The notes below the pieces were generated by a model, which was given only the letters and a program-made list of their open reading frames with translations, did no database searches and was not told the origin of the DNA. A DNA stretch of 7,666 nt, taken from NCBI RefSeq assembly GCF_009711475.1, contig NZ_SMMD01000768.1:1-7666 (forward strand), written 5' to 3'. Shown here in pieces: positions 4,745-7,666 of this stretch. Position 1 is the first letter of the stretch, and each line of letters starts with the position of its first letter. Source of the stretch: Fulvivirga aurantia (GTDB lineage Bacteria; Bacteroidota; Bacteroidia; Cytophagales; Cyclobacteriaceae). The translations under genes and the position numbers were made by a program.

Positions 4745-7666
4745 ATGAAAAAATTCTATCTATTGCGCGGGTCAATGCTCATGGTGTTGACCTTTTTTTA
4801 TTGTATAGCTTTCAGTCAGGTACCTCCTGGCTATTACGACCCGGCCAACGGACTTACGGGAAATCAACTTAAGGCCGCACTACATAATATTATTGATGGC
4901 CACATCGAATTTCCCTACAGCAGCAGCAACACCGATGTATGGGACATTTTAAAAGAAGCAGACAGGGACCCGAATAACCCTAATAATGTAATAGGAATTT
5001 ATTCGGGTTTTTCGATGGACGCTGCCGCAGAATATAACAGCGGCAACGGCTGGAATAGAGAGCATGTTTGGGCTAAATCAAGAGGAGACTTTGGCACCAC
5101 TCTGGGAGCCGGTACCGATGTACATCATTTAAGAGCAGCTGACATTTCTACTAACTCAGCAAGAAGTAACAGAAATTTTGACTGGGGAGATACTTATTAC
5201 AATGATGCCTCAGGTGCATATAATGGCCCCACACTATCTAAGACCAGTAGCACAGATTATGTATGGGAGCCGAGAGATGCCGTGAAAGGTGATGTGGCTC
5301 GCATGATCTTTTATATGGTGGTGCGCTATGAAGGCACCAATGGCGATCCTGACCTGGAGCTCACTGAGGTGTATCAAGGCAATACTGATAAAGCACCTTT
5401 GCATTCAAAATTATCAACACTTATTGCATGGCACCTGGCCGACCCGGTAGATGATGCCGAAAGAGCTCGTAATGAAGTAATTTACAGCTATCAGCAAAAC
5501 AGAAATCCATTTATTGATCACCCGGAGTATGTTTGCGAGATCTATACAAGCGAATGTAACAGCACACCGCCTCCAGGCAATAACGCACCAACATTTACTT
5601 CAACAGCCCCTAATTCTGCCACAGAAGGGCAAGCCTATACATACAGTGTAACCACTTCTGATGCAGATGGTGACCCTATAACCATCACAGCTACCACAAA
5701 ACCATCGTGGTTATTTTTCACTGACAATGGCAACGGTACTGCCACACTAAACGGTACACCTAATTCAGGTAACGTAGGTTCTCATCCGGTCACTTTAAAT
5801 GCCTCAGATGGTACAGATTCATCGACCCAATCATTTACTATCACGGTAAATTCCATTGGCGGTGGGGGAAATGCAACCGAACTTTTCTTTTCAGAATACA
5901 TTGAAGGCTCTTCTTATAACAAAGGCTTTGAGATTGCCAATTTCACCGGTAGTAGCGTAAACTTATCTCAATATTCTATTCAAAAACAAACAAATGGATC
6001 AGGAGCCTGGGGTTCTGAAATCACGCTCTCAGGAAATGTAAATACAGGTGATGTTTACGTAATTGTACACAGTAGTGCTGATGCGGCTATGCAATCAGTG
6101 GCCGACCTCATCACTGGTAGTGGTCCCATGAGCTTTAATGGTAACGATGCAATTGGTCTGTTTAAAAATGGCACCCTCATAGATGTAGTGGGTGTATTTA
6201 ACAATAGCAGCAACTTTGGAAAAGACGTAACATTGGTGAGAAAGTCTTCAATTAACTCACCTGGCACCACCTACTCTGCATCAGAATGGGATCAGTTTGC
6301 TAATAATACTTTTAACTATTTAGGCACTCACGTATTTGATGGAGGTGGCTCACCTGCAGATACAGAGGCTCCTTCAACACCTGGTTCATTATCAGCTAGT
6401 GGCACTACCCAAACTTCTACCAATCTCACCTGGACAGCTTCTTCCGATAACGTAGGTGTGACAGGTTATGAGGTGTATGTGAATAGCGTTTTGAATGGTA
6501 GCCCTACGAACACAAATTATACTGTGACTGGCCTAACTGCTTCAACAACTTACAACATTACTGTAGTGGCTAAAGATGCTGCCGGCAATGAGTCTTCAGC
6601 CGCTACTACCTCAGTAACCACTGCAAGTGCAGGTATGAGTTGCGCTTCTACAGTTGGTATACCTTACAATTTTGGCTTCGAATCTGGTCTTGGCAACTGG
6701 ACTCAGGTAAATGGAGATGATTTTGATTGGGCAAGACGATCAGGAGGTACTCCTTCAAGCAATACAGGGCCATCTTCTGCCACTGAAGGATCTTATTATC
6801 TATACATTGAGGCTTCCAGCCCTAATTATTCTAATAAAACCGCTATTGTAGAAAGCCCATGCTTTGACCTCACAGGAGCAAGCTCAGCTACTTTTTCTTT
6901 CAAATATCACATGTGGGGATCTTCCTCTATGGGAGGACTTACGCTGCAAGCATCTACCAATGGCACGAGCTGGACCAACATTTGGTCACTTAGCGGCAAT
7001 CAGGGTAATAGCTGGCAGTCAGCAAATATTGACCTGGCTGGTTATTTAGGTGCTAATTTAAAACTCAGATTTAGTAGCACAACAGGCAATACTTGGCAAG
7101 GAGATATTGCTATTGACGATCTTGCTGTTTCCACAGGATCATCTTCATCGGAAAGTGCGATGGAGTTAACCATTGTATTGGATAATTATCCTGAAGAAAC
7201 GAGTTGGGAAATAAAACAAGGCTCATCGGTTTTAGTGTCAGGTGGTACTTATGGCTCATCTCCTGACGGCTCGACTGTAATTGAAAACTTCACTTTAGCC
7301 AAAGGATGCTATGATTTCGTAATTTATGATGCTTATGGTGACGGCATTTGCTGTAGCTATGGTAATGGATCATACCAGTTAACAGCAGATGGATCAACTG
7401 TGGCTTCTGGTGGTAGTTTTGGAGCCTCTGAAACGACAAACTTCTGTTTAGGAGGAGCCACGGCAAGAAGTCAGGCAGGAAGAGTAATCACTACTCAACC
7501 TGGAGAGGATGCTAAAGGATTGTTACTATTCCCAAATCCTGCGAGAAATAGCATCACAATTCAGTCTGGAAAAATGAGTGATATTCGTTACCAAATATTT
7601 GATGTTGCAGGTAAAAAATGGCTATCTGGTCAGGCATCAGGCAACTTAAACACTATAGATATAAGT
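4745..7666 (+). CDS. Secreted multidomain endonuclease I with lamin-tail, FN3 and MAM-like domains and a T9SS sorting domain (3' end outside the window)
   Basis: The frame runs open for 974 codons to the window edge. Residues 1-24/25 form a Sec signal peptide (basic start, hydrophobic core, cleavage near AFS-Q). Residues about 27-272 are an endonuclease I domain with NREHVWAKSRG (104-114; Glu106 and His107 as metal ligand and general base), DVHHLRAAD (125-133), TNSARSNRNF (136-145; Asn137 aligns by eye with the second Mg ligand of Vibrio Vvn) and NRNPFIDHPEYV. Accessory domains follow: a cadherin/dystroglycan-like Ig domain (about 279-370), a lamin-tail domain (about 378-531, LFFSEYIEGSSYNKGFEI), a fibronectin type III domain (about 542-628), a MAM-like domain (about 633-796) and a Cys-containing domain with YGDGICC (about 803-903). 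From Leu926 a T9SS type A sorting domain begins (LLLFPNPARNS), lacking only its last strands. T9SS would move the protein across the outer membrane, for surface anchoring or release. The likely role is cleaving extracellular DNA or RNA for nutrition or biofilm turnover. The domain calls are firm; the role is inferred. Confidence 0.94.
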   Translation, partial: MKKFYLLRGSMLMVLTFFYCIAFSQVPPGYYDPANGLTGNQLKAALHNIIDGHIEFPYSSSNTDVWDILKEADRDPNNPNNVIGIYSGFSMDAAAEYNSGNGWNREHVWAKSRGDFGTTLGAGTDVHHLRAADISTNSARSNRNFDWGDTYYNDASGAYNGPTLSKTSSTDYVWEPRDAVKGDVARMIFYMVVRYEGTNGDPDLELTEVYQGNTDKAPLHSKLSTLIAWHLADPVDDAERARNEVIYSYQQNRNPFIDHPEYVCEIYTSECNSTPPPGNNAPTFTSTAPNSATEGQAYTYSVTTSDADGDPITITATTKPSWLFFTDNGNGTATLNGTPNSGNVGSHPVTLNASDGTDSSTQSFTITVNSIGGGGNATELFFSEYIEGSSYNKGFEIANFTGSSVNLSQYSIQKQTNGSGAWGSEITLSGNVNTGDVYVIVHSSADAAMQSVADLITGSGPMSFNGNDAIGLFKNGTLIDVVGVFNNSSNFGKDVTLVRKSSINSPGTTYSASEWDQFANNTFNYLGTHVFDGGGSPADTEAPSTPGSLSASGTTQTSTNLTWTASSDNVGVTGYEVYVNSVLNGSPTNTNYTVTGLTASTTYNITVVAKDAAGNESSAATTSVTTASAGMSCASTVGIPYNFGFESGLGNWTQVNGDDFDWARRSGGTPSSNTGPSSATEGSYYLYIEASSPNYSNKTAIVESPCFDLTGASSATFSFKYHMWGSSSMGGLTLQASTNGTSWTNIWSLSGNQGNSWQSANIDLAGYLGANLKLRFSSTTGNTWQGDIAIDDLAVSTGSSSSESAMELTIVLDNYPEETSWEIKQGSSVLVSGGTYGSSPDGSTVIENFTLAKGCYDFVIYDAYGDGICCSYGNGSYQLTADGSTVASGGSFGASETTNFCLGGATARSQAGRVITTQPGEDAKGLLLFPNPARNSITIQSGKMSDIRYQIFDVAGKKWLSGQASGNLNTIDIS

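Noticed and set aside
6055..6270. Minus-strand reading frame inside the nuclease gene
   Set aside because: It is antisense to the lamin-tail domain, which has clear family motifs in the plus frame.
6864..7049. Second plus-strand frame within the MAM-like region
   Set aside because: It is an out-of-frame overlap with the long nuclease frame, which continues uninterrupted through it.

Overview
The window looks like chromosomal DNA of a Bacteroidota bacterium, perhaps a marine Cytophagales or Flavobacteriia relative. The grounds are a secreted protein ending in a type IX secretion (T9SS) type A sorting domain, moderately AT-rich DNA, and starts without clear Shine-Dalgarno sequences. The lineage below phylum level is a guess.

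Positions 71-4340 hold a compact four-gene operon on the minus strand, transcribed from right to left: a [2Fe-2S] subunit, a Tat-exported molybdenum-cofactor catalytic subunit, a small periplasmic c-type cytochrome, and an XdhC-family maturation factor. Together they describe a two-subunit molybdenum hydroxylase of the IorAB (isoquinoline 1-oxidoreductase/aldehyde oxidoreductase-like) type. No FAD subunit is encoded in the operon. Electrons from the Mo site probably pass through two [2Fe-2S] clusters to the cytochrome and on to the respiratory chain. XdhC would act in the cytoplasm on the Mo cofactor before the folded complex is exported. All cluster cysteines, the haem motif, the twin-arginine motif and the likely catalytic Glu are present. 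The substrate cannot be read from the sequence.

Positions 4341-4744 are a 404-bp divergent intergenic region without a credible gene. It holds a tentative promoter for the operon and a short perfect palindrome.

From 4745 to the window edge runs one long plus-strand gene (974 codons, still open at the end). It encodes a secreted multidomain endonuclease: signal peptide, endonuclease I domain with an intact active site, cadherin/dystroglycan-like Ig domain, lamin-tail domain, fibronectin type III domain, MAM-like domain, a cysteine-containing domain built around a YGDGICC motif, and the start of the T9SS sorting domain. It probably degrades extracellular DNA at the cell surface or in the medium. 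Nothing links it functionally to the oxidoreductase operon.

No RNA gene, insertion sequence, CRISPR array or prophage feature was seen. The window reads mostly as ordinary accessory metabolism. The points that deserve a second look are the cytochrome-coupled, FAD-less oxidoreductase and the unnamed YGDGICC domain.
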